Assembly (NCBI GenBank): GCA_003164925.1
Contig: PLRV01000060.1
Span: 1-39,319 of the forward strand
DNA length: 39,319 bases
Reading direction: 5' to 3'
From: Caulobacteraceae bacterium
GTDB lineage: Bacteria; Pseudomonadota; Alphaproteobacteria; Caulobacterales; Caulobacteraceae
Each line of letters opens with the position of its first letter. Position 1 is the stretch's first letter. Both the position numbers and the translations under genes were made by a program. The notes beneath the pieces are model-generated. The model had not been told where the DNA came from. It was given only the letters and a program-made list of their open reading frames with translations, and ran no database searches. Positions 25,093-33,991 of the stretch are shown one piece after another.

Positions 25093-25842
25093 CTACCGCG
25101 CCTGCCCAAGAGCCCCCGCAGCGAGGTCGCGCCACATGCGGCCTTCCTTCTGGAAGCGGGGGTTGGTGCGCGACAGGCGCTGGTCGATGTCGGCCAGCAT
25201 CGCCCGCGCCTCCTCGCCCCGCCCGTTGCGGGCCAGGAAGGCGGCGTAGCGGCCCAGGCCCTCCAGGCCCGGCACGCGCATGCCGGCCGTGCTGTAATAG
25301 CGGTCAGCATCGGTCATCCTGCCCAGCCCCTCATAGGTGCGGGCGAACAGCAGACCCAGTTGCGGCGTGTGGCCGGGATCGCCCGCCTGACCCAGCTTCT
25401 GCAGGATCGGCAGCGCGTCCTCGTAGCGGCCGAGTTCGACCAGGGCCTTGGCCAAGCCGGCCATCAGGGCGGTGTCTTCCGCGTGCACGCCCTGCGCCGC
25501 CGTGCGGTATTGCGCTTCCGCCTCATCCCAGCGGCCCAGCTCGCCCGCCGCCTCGGCCAGGCGCATGCGGTTGTGCACGGTCGGCGTCAGCTCCGCCGCC
25601 TCGCGGGCTTGCCGATAGTCACGCGTGGGGTCCAAGGTTGCCCGCGCAGCCGCGCCGGCCTTGCGCGCGGTCGGTCCGCCCATGAACGAGGGCGCGACGA
25701 TGGCGATCAGATAGACGATGCCCCCGAGTGGCTGGAACAGCAGGATGATCCACAGCCAGAAATAGTTCTGGCCCGTCCGCACCGCATGCACGCACAGGCC
25801 GATGGAGAAGATCAGGGACAGGCCCAACAGGGACAAGCTCAT
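25093..25842 (-). CDS. Membrane-anchored TPR protein
   Basis: A 249-residue protein. Two membrane segments form the N-terminus (about 1-20 and 27-48, with the motif FWLWIILLFQPLGGIVYLI), resembling the PLDc_N anchor found ahead of cardiolipin synthases. The rest is tetratricopeptide-like helical repeats: LAEAAGELGRWDEAEAQYRT, LAKALVELGRYEDALPILQK and LARTYEGLGRMTDADRYY-type units. It is probably a scaffold in the cytoplasm at the membrane. Its ATG overlaps the stop of pth (ATGA), so it is part of the rplY-pth transcript. Confidence 0.82.
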   Translation of the reverse strand: MSLSLLGLSLIFSIGLCVHAVRTGQNYFWLWIILLFQPLGGIVYLIAIVAPSFMGGPTARKAGAAARATLDPTRDYRQAREAAELTPTVHNRMRLAEAAGELGRWDEAEAQYRTAAQGVHAEDTALMAGLAKALVELGRYEDALPILQKLGQAGDPGHTPQLGLLFARTYEGLGRMTDADRYYSTAGMRVPGLEGLGRYAAFLARNGRGEEARAMLADIDQRLSRTNPRFQKEGRMWRDLAAGALGQAR

Positions 25843-26462
25843 TCCGAGGCCGCCTTTCCCGCCTTGCGCGCGTCCAGTTTCTCCGCCGGCGCCAGGCGCA
25901 TCACCTCGCCTTGATAGCGCTCGTCCTCGCCGGCCGCCAGGATGGGCAGGGCGTCGGCGCAGGCCGCGCACAGGGCCGCGAGCCAATCCTGGTCGACCTT
26001 ATGGAAATCAGACAGCACGTGGCCCATGACCTTGTCCTTGTGCCCGGGATGGCCGATGCCCATGCGCGCCCGCCGGAAATAAGGCCCCACATGGGCGATG
26101 ATCGAGCGGATGCCGTTGTGCCCCGCCGCCCCGCCGCCCGCCTTCATGCGGAAGCGTCCGGGGGCCAAGTCCAGTTCGTCGTAGAACACCACGAGATTCT
26201 CCGGCTCGACCTTGTAGAACCGCAACGCCTCGCCCACCGAGCGCCCGCTGTCATTCATGAAGGTCTGCGGCTTGAGCAGGATGGTCTTGACCGGGCCCGC
26301 CGGGGTCTGAATGGCGCCGGCGCGCAGCAGCCCTTGAAACGCCGTCCGCTCCGGCCCGAAGTCCCACCGGCGCGAGATGGCGTCCATCGCCATGAAGCCG
26401 ATGTTGTGTCGGTTGTGCGCGTACTTGGCGCCGGGATTGCCCAGCCCCACGAGAATCAGCAT
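25839..26462 (-). CDS. pth: Peptidyl-tRNA hydrolase
   Basis: A 207-residue enzyme that releases tRNA from prematurely dropped peptidyl-tRNAs. The N-terminus is LVGLGNPGAKYAHNRHNIGF with catalytic His19. KPQTFMNDSG and VFYDELDL, GGAAGHNGIRSI and MGIGHPG follow in the expected order. Slightly longer than average because of a charged C-terminal tail. It is 29 bases after rplY on the same strand, a classical pairing. Confidence 0.96.
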   Translation of the reverse strand: MLILVGLGNPGAKYAHNRHNIGFMAMDAISRRWDFGPERTAFQGLLRAGAIQTPAGPVKTILLKPQTFMNDSGRSVGEALRFYKVEPENLVVFYDELDLAPGRFRMKAGGGAAGHNGIRSIIAHVGPYFRRARMGIGHPGHKDKVMGHVLSDFHKVDQDWLAALCAACADALPILAAGEDERYQGEVMRLAPAEKLDARKAGKAASE

Positions 26463-26491
26463 GGCCGAGCTCCAGGCCCAGCCGACCGGGC

Positions 26492-27100
26492 CTAGGCCTC
26501 GGCCGGTGCGCTCTCGGCGGCTTCATCCGAAGTCATGGCCGAGGAGTTGGCGATGCTCGCCACGGTCGCGTCGCGGTCGTGCGGAGCCACCTGCACCCCA
26601 GCCGGCAACTTCAGATCCACCGTACGAACCGAGTCGCCCACGTCCAGGCCAGTGAGATCGACCACCAGCTCTTCGGGGATGGAATCGGCCGGAGCCAATA
26701 GCTGCACCTCATGCAGGGCGATGTTCAGGGCGCCGCCACGCTTCAGACCGGGCGAGGCTTCCTGATTCTTGAAGTGCACCGGCACCGCGATCTTGATCAG
26801 CTGGTGTTCGTCCACGCGGTACAGGTCGAAGTGCACCGGCACATCGGACACCGGATGGAACTGGATGTCCTTGGCGATCACCGCCTGGTCCTCACCGCCG
26901 TGACGCAGGGTCACCATGTGGCCCAGAAGCTTGCCCGAATAGAGCGCCTTGCGGAACTCATTGATGGGCGCCGCTATGGCCACCGGCCCGAGGGGGCCGC
27001 CGTACAGGACGCCGGGCACCTTGCCCTCGCGCCGGGCGGCGCGCGAAGCGCCCGTACCCACGCCGTCGCGGACTTCCACGTTCAAAACGATCTCGGCCAT
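26492..27100 (-). CDS. rplY: 50S ribosomal protein L25 (long, Ctc-type)
   Basis: A 202-residue protein that binds 5S rRNA. It has the L25 domain (GTGASRAARREGKVPGVLYG, then DIQFHPVSDVPVHFDLYRVD) followed by the extra TL5/CTC C-terminal domain (PVHFKNQEASPGLKRGGALN and PEELVVDLTGLDVGDSVRT) and an acidic tail. The ATG at 27100 has GAGG 9-10 bases upstream; ATGs at 27106 and 27133 are also in frame. pth follows on the same strand. Confidence 0.95.
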   Translation of the reverse strand: MAEIVLNVEVRDGVGTGASRAARREGKVPGVLYGGPLGPVAIAAPINEFRKALYSGKLLGHMVTLRHGGEDQAVIAKDIQFHPVSDVPVHFDLYRVDEHQLIKIAVPVHFKNQEASPGLKRGGALNIALHEVQLLAPADSIPEELVVDLTGLDVGDSVRTVDLKLPAGVQVAPHDRDATVASIANSSAMTSDEAAESAPAEA

Positions 27101-27238
27101 AGCCATTGCCTCAAAACGAAACCGCCGCGCCATATGCCGCGCGGCGTCGGTCGCAGACCGGATAAATAGGGTGCGGCTGTTTACACGCTAAAGCCGGCGC
27201 CCGCAACTGGGCCGATGAAGGCTAAAATCGGCGCCCCG

Positions 27239-28312
27239 CTATGAGTGCACAGAATGCTTCCTCCTGTGCCCGCCCTTGGCCTTCTTCACCGGTTCGGGCT
27301 TGGTGTCGGCGGCGGCGATCAGCACCGGCGGCGCGACCGGGCGGGGCGTCACGCCCTTGATGATGCAGGAACCGGTGTCCATGAGGATATGCTGGCCCAT
27401 GCAGAACACGTCCTCATAGTGCGGCTTGGCCACGGCCAGGCATTGATAGAGGTTGAGCTTGGCGTCGTGCAGACAAACGTCCTCATCCGGGTCGGTCAAA
27501 ACGGCGTTGATCTGCTCGTTATTGTCTTCCGAGCCAGCGCCCAGGGCGGCTATGGCCGCCACCGCCAGGGCGCGGTCCACCAGGGACGTATAGGGCCCGG
27601 AGTCAGGCCCTCCCGACACCAGGAGCGGCGTAGCGCCGGTGGAGGCCTGCACCATGCGCGCCTCGGCATCCGCGTCCGGCGTCAAGGGCGTCTCGGACAG
27701 GCTTTTGGCCAGGGCTAGCCGCCCATCCCGGTCGGGCACAAAGCCCTTGGACCACTGCTGGTGCTGGACATCGTAGGCCTCTTGCTTGACCTTTTTGCCG
27801 GTGTCCAACACCCGTTGACCTTGTTCGGTAAGGGCGGCGACGATCAGGCCGGCCGCGCGGTCAGCGCCGGTGAAAGACTCGGCGTAACGAGGATCCGCTA
27901 TCAGGGCTGCGGCCACCTGGGCGCGTTGGGTCGGATCAACGCCGAACTGACGCACCGAGGCGACGAAGGTGGGCTCCTGCAGGGCGACGATGGCCGCATA
28001 GGCGGCGATGCCCCGCTGCATCTGCTTGGACTCATAGGCTTCCGCGCTGCGCAGGCTGGTCTGGATCGAGGCCCCGTCGGTAAAGGCGGGGCTGATGCCG
28101 GCCGCCCGGTCCACGTAAACGACATAGACGCTGGCGGCGTCCATCACGCTGACCGGAAGCCTGACGGGGGGCGCTTGCGGTGCGCCAGAGACTGCGGCGT
28201 CCGATAAAGGGGGCCGTTCGTCCGGCGCAGCCTGGAATCCCGCCAGGAGTGCGACAGCCGAAACGGAAGCGACCCCGACAAACAGCCAGCGGCCTCGAGC
28301 TTTAGCGGTCAT
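27239..28312 (-). CDS. Exported protein of unknown function
   Basis: A 357-residue protein. The N-terminus (KARGRWLFVGVASVSAVALLAGFQAAP) looks like a Sec signal or signal anchor. A Pro-rich linker precedes an Ala-rich, largely helical body, in which AESFTGADRAAGLIVAALTE is an example. Near the C-terminus four cysteines are clustered (DVCLHDAKLNLYQC, EDVFCMGQHILMDTGSC), which could form disulfides in the periplasm. The tail is Lys/His/Arg-rich. I do not recognise a family. It lies alone, with a 190-base gap to the palindromic repeat upstream. Confidence 0.75.
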   Translation of the reverse strand: MTAKARGRWLFVGVASVSAVALLAGFQAAPDERPPLSDAAVSGAPQAPPVRLPVSVMDAASVYVVYVDRAAGISPAFTDGASIQTSLRSAEAYESKQMQRGIAAYAAIVALQEPTFVASVRQFGVDPTQRAQVAAALIADPRYAESFTGADRAAGLIVAALTEQGQRVLDTGKKVKQEAYDVQHQQWSKGFVPDRDGRLALAKSLSETPLTPDADAEARMVQASTGATPLLVSGGPDSGPYTSLVDRALAVAAIAALGAGSEDNNEQINAVLTDPDEDVCLHDAKLNLYQCLAVAKPHYEDVFCMGQHILMDTGSCIIKGVTPRPVAPPVLIAAADTKPEPVKKAKGGHRRKHSVHS

Positions 28313-28502
28313 GCAAATTCCTTTAGGCTAGCCACGCCCACATACGCGACATGAAATACATCAACGCTTTATCGGCTCCACAACCTCAAGCCGTGGCGCC
28401 CCGGATAGCCGGGCGCGTCGTCGCTGGCTATAAAGGGCTATGGATCGCGATAGCGCGCTATGAATACGCGACCCCCGTCAAAACTCCGTGAGGAACAATT
28501 TT

Positions 28503-28608
28503 CTGGAGCACTGTGGGTTCAGGCGGAATCGCCTAAACGTTGAATCGTGCTCCAGATTCAAACGCGAGAGCGTGGTTCACGCTTCCAGATGAAGCCATCG
28601 GACTCCTA
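28503..28608. repeat. Composite palindromic repeat, copy 4 (diverged)
   Basis: Same two-hairpin layout as copies 2 and 5, but with many changes: CTGGAGCACTGTGGG at the left, GCGGAATCGCCTAAACG in the middle, CTCCAGATTCAAA, then GAGAGCGTGGTTCACGC. The right end CTCCTAG supplies the TAG stop of cca (28606-28608). Confidence 0.8.
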
Positions 28609-29859
28609 GGCCTCGCCGAGGCCCAGCGTTACGCGTTTCAGTTGCGCCAGGGCGAGCGTGCGATCGATGGGGAAGTCCTCGTCCACCCACCAATCCTCCA
28701 CCTCCTTGAGCGCGCGGCCCACCAGCGGCCCCTTGGGCAGCCCCGCGGCAATGACGTCGTCGCCGGTCAGCGGGAATTCGGGCGGGCTCCAGCTCTCGGC
28801 CAGGGCCAGTAGCTTGCGCCATTGTCCCGCTAGCTTGGCTTGAGGCGCTGCGGCCCAGGCCAGCTTGATCCGGTCGTGCGTCGCGCGCACGCCCAGCCGG
28901 TAAACGGCTCTGCGCACCGCTCTGGGGCTGAGCCACGCCACGATGCGCGGTTCCGACGCCAGGGCGGCGGCCAAGCGGTCGCGCTGAGCGTTGGACAGAC
29001 GCAGGCGCTCGGCGACACGTATGGCCTCACCCGCGTCCTGGGGCAGAAGGGCGGCCAGGCGCAGTTCCGGATCGTTTTCATAAAGCTTGCCGGTCTCTAT
29101 CTCGACCAGGGCGTTGAAGCGCTCCGGCGCGGCCTCGGGCAGGATGGCCGCCAGCACGCCGGTATCGCGCATCAGAGCCACTGCAGCGCGCGGGTCTTCA
29201 GCGGCTAGAAGCTTGAGCAGTTCCTTGGACGTGCGTTCAGCCGAACGTCCCGAGAGCATGCCTTTGAGCGCCTTGCACGCAGCCACAGCGGCCGGATCGG
29301 GCTCGCCGCGGCCGTACCACGCTTGGAACCGGAAGAAGCGCAATATCCGCAGATAATCCTCGCGGATACGCGTTATCGGATCGCCGACGAACACGATGCG
29401 TCCCGCCTTCGCGTCCGATACGCCGTGACCCAGCGGATCGAACACCCGACCTTCGCCGTCCATGTATAGGGCGTTCAGACGGAAGTCGCGCCGACGCGCA
29501 TCCTCGGCCCAGTCCTGGCTGAAGGCGACCACGGCCCGTCGCCCATCGGTGGAAACGTCGCGGCGGAGAGTCGTGATCTCATAGGGCAGGCCTTCTGCGA
29601 TAGCGGTGACGGTGCCATGCTCCACCCCCGTGGGCGCCCAGCGCACGCCAGCGTCCGTAAGCGCCTGCATCACCTGGTCCGGCGTCAAGGTGGTGGCGAT
29701 ATCGATATCGTCCACCGGACGGCCCAGCAGGGCATTGCGCACGCAACCGCCTACAAAGCGGGCGCAATCGGAGCCGCCGGCAGCCTCCAGCGCCGTCATC
29801 ACCGCCCGCGTGGCGGAGGCGCCCATCCAGGGTTGGGGCGGGATGGAGACGTCAGTCAC
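28606..29859 (-). CDS. cca: CCA tRNA nucleotidyltransferase
   Basis: A 417-residue class II enzyme that adds or repairs the 3' CCA of tRNAs. The nucleotidyltransferase signature is FVGGCVRNALLG with the catalytic DDIDIA (Asp51, Asp53), and RRDFRLNALYMD follows. The template-site region is EDYLRILRFFRFQAWYG. There is no HD domain, which is usual for alphaproteobacterial members. Its ATG lies 8 bases inside the end of the upstream NUDIX gene, so they are co-transcribed. Confidence 0.95.
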   Translation of the reverse strand: MTDVSIPPQPWMGASATRAVMTALEAAGGSDCARFVGGCVRNALLGRPVDDIDIATTLTPDQVMQALTDAGVRWAPTGVEHGTVTAIAEGLPYEITTLRRDVSTDGRRAVVAFSQDWAEDARRRDFRLNALYMDGEGRVFDPLGHGVSDAKAGRIVFVGDPITRIREDYLRILRFFRFQAWYGRGEPDPAAVAACKALKGMLSGRSAERTSKELLKLLAAEDPRAAVALMRDTGVLAAILPEAAPERFNALVEIETGKLYENDPELRLAALLPQDAGEAIRVAERLRLSNAQRDRLAAALASEPRIVAWLSPRAVRRAVYRLGVRATHDRIKLAWAAAPQAKLAGQWRKLLALAESWSPPEFPLTGDDVIAAGLPKGPLVGRALKEVEDWWVDEDFPIDRTLALAQLKRVTLGLGEA

Positions 29860-30538
29860 CGGCAGGTCCCCATAGCCGGTCGTGCAATGCTATGAGCATG
29901 GCCGCCGTGGCGCCCCAGATCACACGATCGCCCCAGGTGATGGCGTAATGCCAGCGTGGCGGCTCCGGCTGTTCGCGCAGGCGCCGCACCCGGTTGGCCG
30001 GGTTCATAAGAAACATAAACGGCGCCTCAAATACCTCGGCCACCTCGGTCGGATCTGCGTTCGGTTCAAAACGGGAGTCCACGAAGCCAACCACGGGCGT
30101 GACATCGTATCCGGTCTGGAGGCGGAAGGGCGTGGATAAACCCACGAGCTCCACCTGCTCCGCTTGCAGCCCGATCTCTTCGTGCGCCTCACGCAGGGCC
30201 GTCCGCCAGGACGCCTCTCCCGGCTCACTGCGCCCCCCAGGAAAGGCGATCTGTCCGGCGTGGCGGCGCAGGGTGTCGGCTCTGCGCGTAAGGATCACAC
30301 TCAGGCCTTCGGCGCGCTGGGCCAAGCCTATCAGAACCGCGGCAGGCTGATAGCCGTCGACCAAGGCCGGCCAGACCACGTCTGGGTTCAGGTCCGCATC
30401 CGAGGTGAACACCCGCCTGTCGGCCGGCTGCTCGAGCGGATCGACTCGTTCGCAGATCAACCCACGTAACGCCTCGCCGTCCGGCGCAGGAAAAGCCCAT
30501 GGGAAAAGGACCTGATCGTGAGCGCGGCTGTTGGCCAT
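29852..30538 (-). CDS. NUDIX hydrolase, CoA-pyrophosphatase type
   Basis: A 228-residue protein. The Nudix box is GGRSEPGEASWRTALREA then HEEIGL, giving the G-x5-E-x7-REUxEExGU pattern with its metal-binding glutamates. Preceding LTRRADTLRRHAGQIAFPGG matches the UPF0035 signature of the NudL/PCD1 group, which split CoA and its derivatives. Starts at MANSRAHDQ, with the next gene (cca) overlapping by 8 bases. Confidence 0.92.
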   Translation of the reverse strand: MANSRAHDQVLFPWAFPAPDGEALRGLICERVDPLEQPADRRVFTSDADLNPDVVWPALVDGYQPAAVLIGLAQRAEGLSVILTRRADTLRRHAGQIAFPGGRSEPGEASWRTALREAHEEIGLQAEQVELVGLSTPFRLQTGYDVTPVVGFVDSRFEPNADPTEVAEVFEAPFMFLMNPANRVRRLREQPEPPRWHYAITWGDRVIWGATAAMLIALHDRLWGPAGD

Positions 30539-30643
30539 GCGCCAGAGGTAAGCGACCGGCCGAGCCTTGGGAAGCCCGCAATGGTCGCTACAGCAACCAG
30601 GCGCCGCCCATTGCCCGGCTAACGCGCTTCGCCTTCAGCCGGC

Positions 30644-31159
30644 CTACCGCTTCAGGGACGGCGCGCGGGCCGTGCCGGACGGCAAAGGGGCGTCCGAGAG
30701 ATTCAACCACAAAACCCGCTCGGGGTTGACCGGTCCGGGCAGGATCACCTGTCCGGAAGCTACGAAGCCGAACCTGCGAAAATAGGGCTCGTCGCCGACC
30801 AGTAAAATCCCGGCGCGCCCTTGGTCGCGCGCAGCATGACACGCCCGCTCGATCAATTCCCCGCCAAGCCCGCGGCTGCGCCAGGCGTCATCCACCGCAA
30901 AGGGGCCCAGCAGGAGCGCTGGTTGATCGCCAATCAGGATTGGCCACACGCGCACACAGCCCACCGCCTCGCCGCCGGCCCAAGCCACGAAGGACAGGTT
31001 AAGGTCGGGCGCATTGTCCTCACGCAGGCGCTCGGCTGCCTTGACGAAGCGCCCAGGCCCGAACGCCCGCTCGACCAGGGCCTGCACGTGATCGGCGTCC
31101 TGCGGCCGCTCCCGGGCGATCGTGAAGGTGAGGTCGGCGGGAAGACTGGACACGGACAT
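30644..31159 (-). CDS. GNAT-family N-acetyltransferase
   Basis: A 171-residue acetyltransferase of the YhbS-like group. The acetyl-CoA site is LLLGPFAVDDAWRSRGLGG with the R-x-x-G-x-G/A pattern, then GILLVGDEPYFRRFGF, a loop typical of the YhbS group. The substrate is unknown. The start at MSVSSLPADL is taken because the family begins there; a Met 7 codons earlier is possible, and neither has a strong ribosome site. The longer open frame upstream is not plausible protein. Confidence 0.85.
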   Translation of the reverse strand: MSVSSLPADLTFTIARERPQDADHVQALVERAFGPGRFVKAAERLREDNAPDLNLSFVAWAGGEAVGCVRVWPILIGDQPALLLGPFAVDDAWRSRGLGGELIERACHAARDQGRAGILLVGDEPYFRRFGFVASGQVILPGPVNPERVLWLNLSDAPLPSGTARAPSLKR

Positions 31160-31355
31160 GGATGCTGACTGGGGATTCATCGACCAAATGAAAGGTGATT
31201 GCCCGAAAACGGTCCAATCTGAGGCGGCCATAGGGCGGGGACGCCAGCCCGTCAATCGCAACATTTGCAAGATCCCGGGCGAACATGACGCGAAGGGCGC
31301 CACCCTCCTGGGGCGTCGCGCCGCACGCAACACCGGTCGCAAGCTCGCGTCAATC

Positions 31356-31385
31356 TTGACCCATGCGAAAACCGCAGGCTTATGG
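31356..31385 (+). promoter_or_regulatory. Possible sigma70-type promoter of the cysteine-repeat gene
   Basis: TTGACC (31356-31361) and TTATGG (31380-31385) with 18 bases between them, about 30 bases ahead of the start codon of the secreted cysteine-repeat gene. The -10 match is weak. Confidence 0.3.
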
Positions 31386-31417
31386 CCGCAAAAGGAATAC
31401 GACCAGGAGCTATAGTC

Positions 31418-32794
31418 ATGAGAGATTTGCGGATCGGCTTTATCGCCGCCGTGATGATGGTCTTCGCCGGCTATGGCGTGGCCACCGCCGCGCCAACCCC
31501 CGCCGCGCCAACCATCGACCCGGGACACCACGCTCAGGGCATGAAGGAGGCGCCGGCCATTCTTCAAACCACAGGCCGTCCCTGTGATCTCACCGACGCC
31601 TATTACTTCGGAACGGGCACGGCCAAGATCGATGGCAAGAACGTTCCGAGCAAGATCTATGAGGTCGCCTGCAAGGACTCCATGGGCTATTTCCTCGTCT
31701 CACTTCAGGGTCAGGCGCCGCAGGCCTACGACTGCCTGGTGCTCAAGACCGAGTCCGACGAAGCCGTGGCCAAGGGCGGCAAGCCCGGGGAACTTTGCAT
31801 TCTACCCGGCAACGCCAACCCCGCCGCAGGCCTGGCCCCGCTCGTGGCTCAAGGCGGCGTCGCGCCTTGCAGCATTGCGGGCGGCCGTTATCTGGGCGGC
31901 AGCGCCACGGACCTCGTCAACATGTACGAAGCGCGCTGCACCGACGGCCGCGGCTATCTGATGATGACCCCCCAGCCCGGCTCCCAGAAGACCTTGACGG
32001 TCGTGGGCTGCGCCGAAGGCGCCTTGTTCGGCGCCAAGTGCGCCTTGACCAGCGACGCCGAGGTGCAGGAACAAATCATCGCGCTGGCAAAGCCGAGTAA
32101 TCCGGCAGCCTGCCAGATCTCCGCGGCCCGTTGGGTCCTGGCCACCGTCGATGGCTGGCATTACTATGAAATCTCCTGCGCCGACGGCAAGTCCGGCTAC
32201 ATGTTCCGGGCCAACAACAGTGGGACGGTGAAGGACATCACTGCTTGCGCCAATGCGCAAAAGCTCGGGGATGGCTGCACCTTGACCAATATCGACGTCG
32301 CTCGGACCGCCGAGGCGGGTCTCTATACCCAGCAAGCCAAGCAGATCGGATACCACTGCACCGTAACCAAGTATCAGAGTCTGGGCCTCGAAACCGGCTC
32401 GACCAAGCGCGAAGTGGTCGAACTGTCCTGCGCCGAGCACCCTGGCTCGGTATGGAGCCTGCTGCCCACTGGCTCGGGCGGCGATCCGGTGGTGGTGAAC
32501 TGCCTGCGCGCGCAAGCCTATGGCCTGCCGTCCTGCAAGCTGGCGCCGACGACAGCGACCTATGCGGACTTGGCTGCTGAGATCAAATCCAAAGGCAAGA
32601 CCTGCACCGTGAACAACGCCCGCTATATCGACGGCGTGCGCAGCCAGAATGGCGAAGACTTCGTCGAAGTGGCCTGCGGCGAGGGTGGCGGCCTGATCGT
32701 GGCCTATTCGCCCGCGACCATCGAGGCCGTGGCGAACGTGTTCACCTGCAAGGAAGCGGCCGGCACCAGCCGGGCCTGCACCCTCGGCAAGTAA
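31418..32794 (+). CDS. Secreted protein of five four-cysteine repeats
   Basis: A 458-residue protein. The signal peptide is about 1-25 (MRDLRIGFIAAVMMVF, ending ATAA). After a short Ala/Pro linker come five tandem repeats starting near residues 55, 150, 231, 313 and 395, with a period of about 82. Each repeat has exactly four cysteines: 56/85/106/127, 151/174/198/208, 232/254/277/287, 314/338/362/373 and 396/420/444/454; there are no others, so 20 in all. Spacing in repeats 2-5 is about 24-24-10. Shared features are C-x-[IV], an aromatic Y-E/V-x-x-C, and C-x-L after the last Cys, suggesting a small disulfide-linked beta fold repeated as beads. No enzyme motif is seen. AGGAGC lies 8 bases before the ATG. 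I do not recognise the family; it is probably a periplasmic or extracellular structural or binding protein. Confidence 0.85.
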   Translation: MRDLRIGFIAAVMMVFAGYGVATAAPTPAAPTIDPGHHAQGMKEAPAILQTTGRPCDLTDAYYFGTGTAKIDGKNVPSKIYEVACKDSMGYFLVSLQGQAPQAYDCLVLKTESDEAVAKGGKPGELCILPGNANPAAGLAPLVAQGGVAPCSIAGGRYLGGSATDLVNMYEARCTDGRGYLMMTPQPGSQKTLTVVGCAEGALFGAKCALTSDAEVQEQIIALAKPSNPAACQISAARWVLATVDGWHYYEISCADGKSGYMFRANNSGTVKDITACANAQKLGDGCTLTNIDVARTAEAGLYTQQAKQIGYHCTVTKYQSLGLETGSTKREVVELSCAEHPGSVWSLLPTGSGGDPVVVNCLRAQAYGLPSCKLAPTTATYADLAAEIKSKGKTCTVNNARYIDGVRSQNGEDFVEVACGEGGGLIVAYSPATIEAVANVFTCKEAAGTSRACTLGK

Positions 32795-32813
32795 GGGACG
32801 GTTCTGTAACATA

Positions 32814-32846
32814 GGCTCGCCGGCGTCGCTGCCGGCGGGCCTTTTT
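32814..32846 (+). terminator. Intrinsic terminator after the cysteine-repeat gene
   Basis: Stem GGCTCGCCGGC (32814-32824), 6-base loop, stem GCCGGCGGGCC (32831-32841) with one G-U pair, then TTTTT. It lies 20 bases after the stop codon. Confidence 0.93.
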
Positions 32847-32927
32847 CATGTCTCTCAAGATACCGGACGGGGAACGCCGCGCGATGCCGGGTTCCACTTT
32901 TCAGGCGTGCGCTCTAGTGTCCGCGCC

Positions 32928-33986
32928 ATGCCCAGCCCGCCCGCCTCCGACCGCCTCGTCATCCGCCGCCCCGACGATTGGCATGTGCACCTGCGCGACG
33001 GCGACATGCTCAAGGCCGTGGTTGGACACACTGCCCGCCAGTTCGGGCGCGCCATCGTCATGCCCAACCTGCAGCCTCCGGTGAACACGACCGCGCGCGC
33101 AGCGGCCTATCGCGAGCGCATCCTGGCGGCGCTGCCGGCCGACGCGACCTTTCAGCCGCTGATGACCGCCTATCTGACCGACCAGACCGATCCGGCCGAC
33201 ATCGCGCGTGGCTTCGCCGAGGGGGTGCTGACCGCCTGCAAGCTGTACCCCGCCCATGCCACAACCAACTCTGAACATGGCGTCACGGACGTAACCAACA
33301 TCGCCTCTGTGCTGGATAGAATGCAGGTCATCGGCATGCCGCTCCTGGTTCACGGCGAGGTAGCTGACCGAGACATCGACATCTTCGACCGCGAAGCGGT
33401 GTTCATTGAGCGCGTGTTCTCCAAGATCGCCCGGACCTTTCCGGACCTGAAGGTGGTGTTCGAGCATATCACCACCGCCGAGGCCGTCGCCTTCGTGCTG
33501 GAAAGCGGACCCAATATCGCCGCCACGGTCACGCCCCATCACCTGCGCATCAACCGCAACGCCATGTTCGAGGGCGGCATCCGCCCCCACTTCTACTGCC
33601 TGCCCGTGGCCAAGCGCGAGAAGCACCGGCTGGCCCTGCGCAAGGCGGTTGCCTCCGGTTCGCCCAAGATTTTCCTCGGCACGGACTCCGCGCCTCACGC
33701 CATAGGCCGCAAGGAGGCGGCCTGCGGTTGTGCGGGCCTGTTCAACGCGCCCTTCGCACTGGAAAGCTATGCGACGAGCTTCGAAGAGGACGGCGCCTTG
33801 GACAAACTGGAGGCGTTCGCTTCGGAACACGGCCCGCGCTTCTATGGCCTGCCGCTCAACGAGGGTCACGTGGCGCTGGACCGTGCGCCGAGCCATCCTC
33901 CGCAAGCCTTCGGCGAAGGCGAGTTAGCCGTGAAACCTTTCCATGCCGGGGAAACCCTGCCCTGGCGTTTCGCCGGAGCGGCGTGA
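32928..33986 (+). CDS. pyrC: Dihydroorotase (class II, E. coli type)
   Basis: A 352-residue zinc amidohydrolase of pyrimidine synthesis, closing carbamoyl aspartate to dihydroorotate. Metal ligands are visible: His19 and His21 (DDWHVHLRDG), the carboxylated Lys105 (CKLYPAHATTNSEHGV), His142 (LLVHGEV), His180 (EHITTAEA) and Asp253 (LGTDSAPHA). Length fits the class (about 345-350). The ATG at 32928 is preferred to an in-frame start 21 bases earlier. Confidence 0.96.
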   Translation: MPSPPASDRLVIRRPDDWHVHLRDGDMLKAVVGHTARQFGRAIVMPNLQPPVNTTARAAAYRERILAALPADATFQPLMTAYLTDQTDPADIARGFAEGVLTACKLYPAHATTNSEHGVTDVTNIASVLDRMQVIGMPLLVHGEVADRDIDIFDREAVFIERVFSKIARTFPDLKVVFEHITTAEAVAFVLESGPNIAATVTPHHLRINRNAMFEGGIRPHFYCLPVAKREKHRLALRKAVASGSPKIFLGTDSAPHAIGRKEAACGCAGLFNAPFALESYATSFEEDGALDKLEAFASEHGPRFYGLPLNEGHVALDRAPSHPPQAFGEGELAVKPFHAGETLPWRFAGAA

Positions 33987-33991
33987 CGCCT

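Noticed and set aside
30644-31567. 307-codon version of the GNAT gene
   Set aside because: The first 130 or so codons have no acetyltransferase similarity and odd composition; the family starts at the later Met.
32901-33905. 334-codon minus-strand frame opposite pyrC
   Set aside because: pyrC shows every metal ligand in order; the opposing frame is a shadow.
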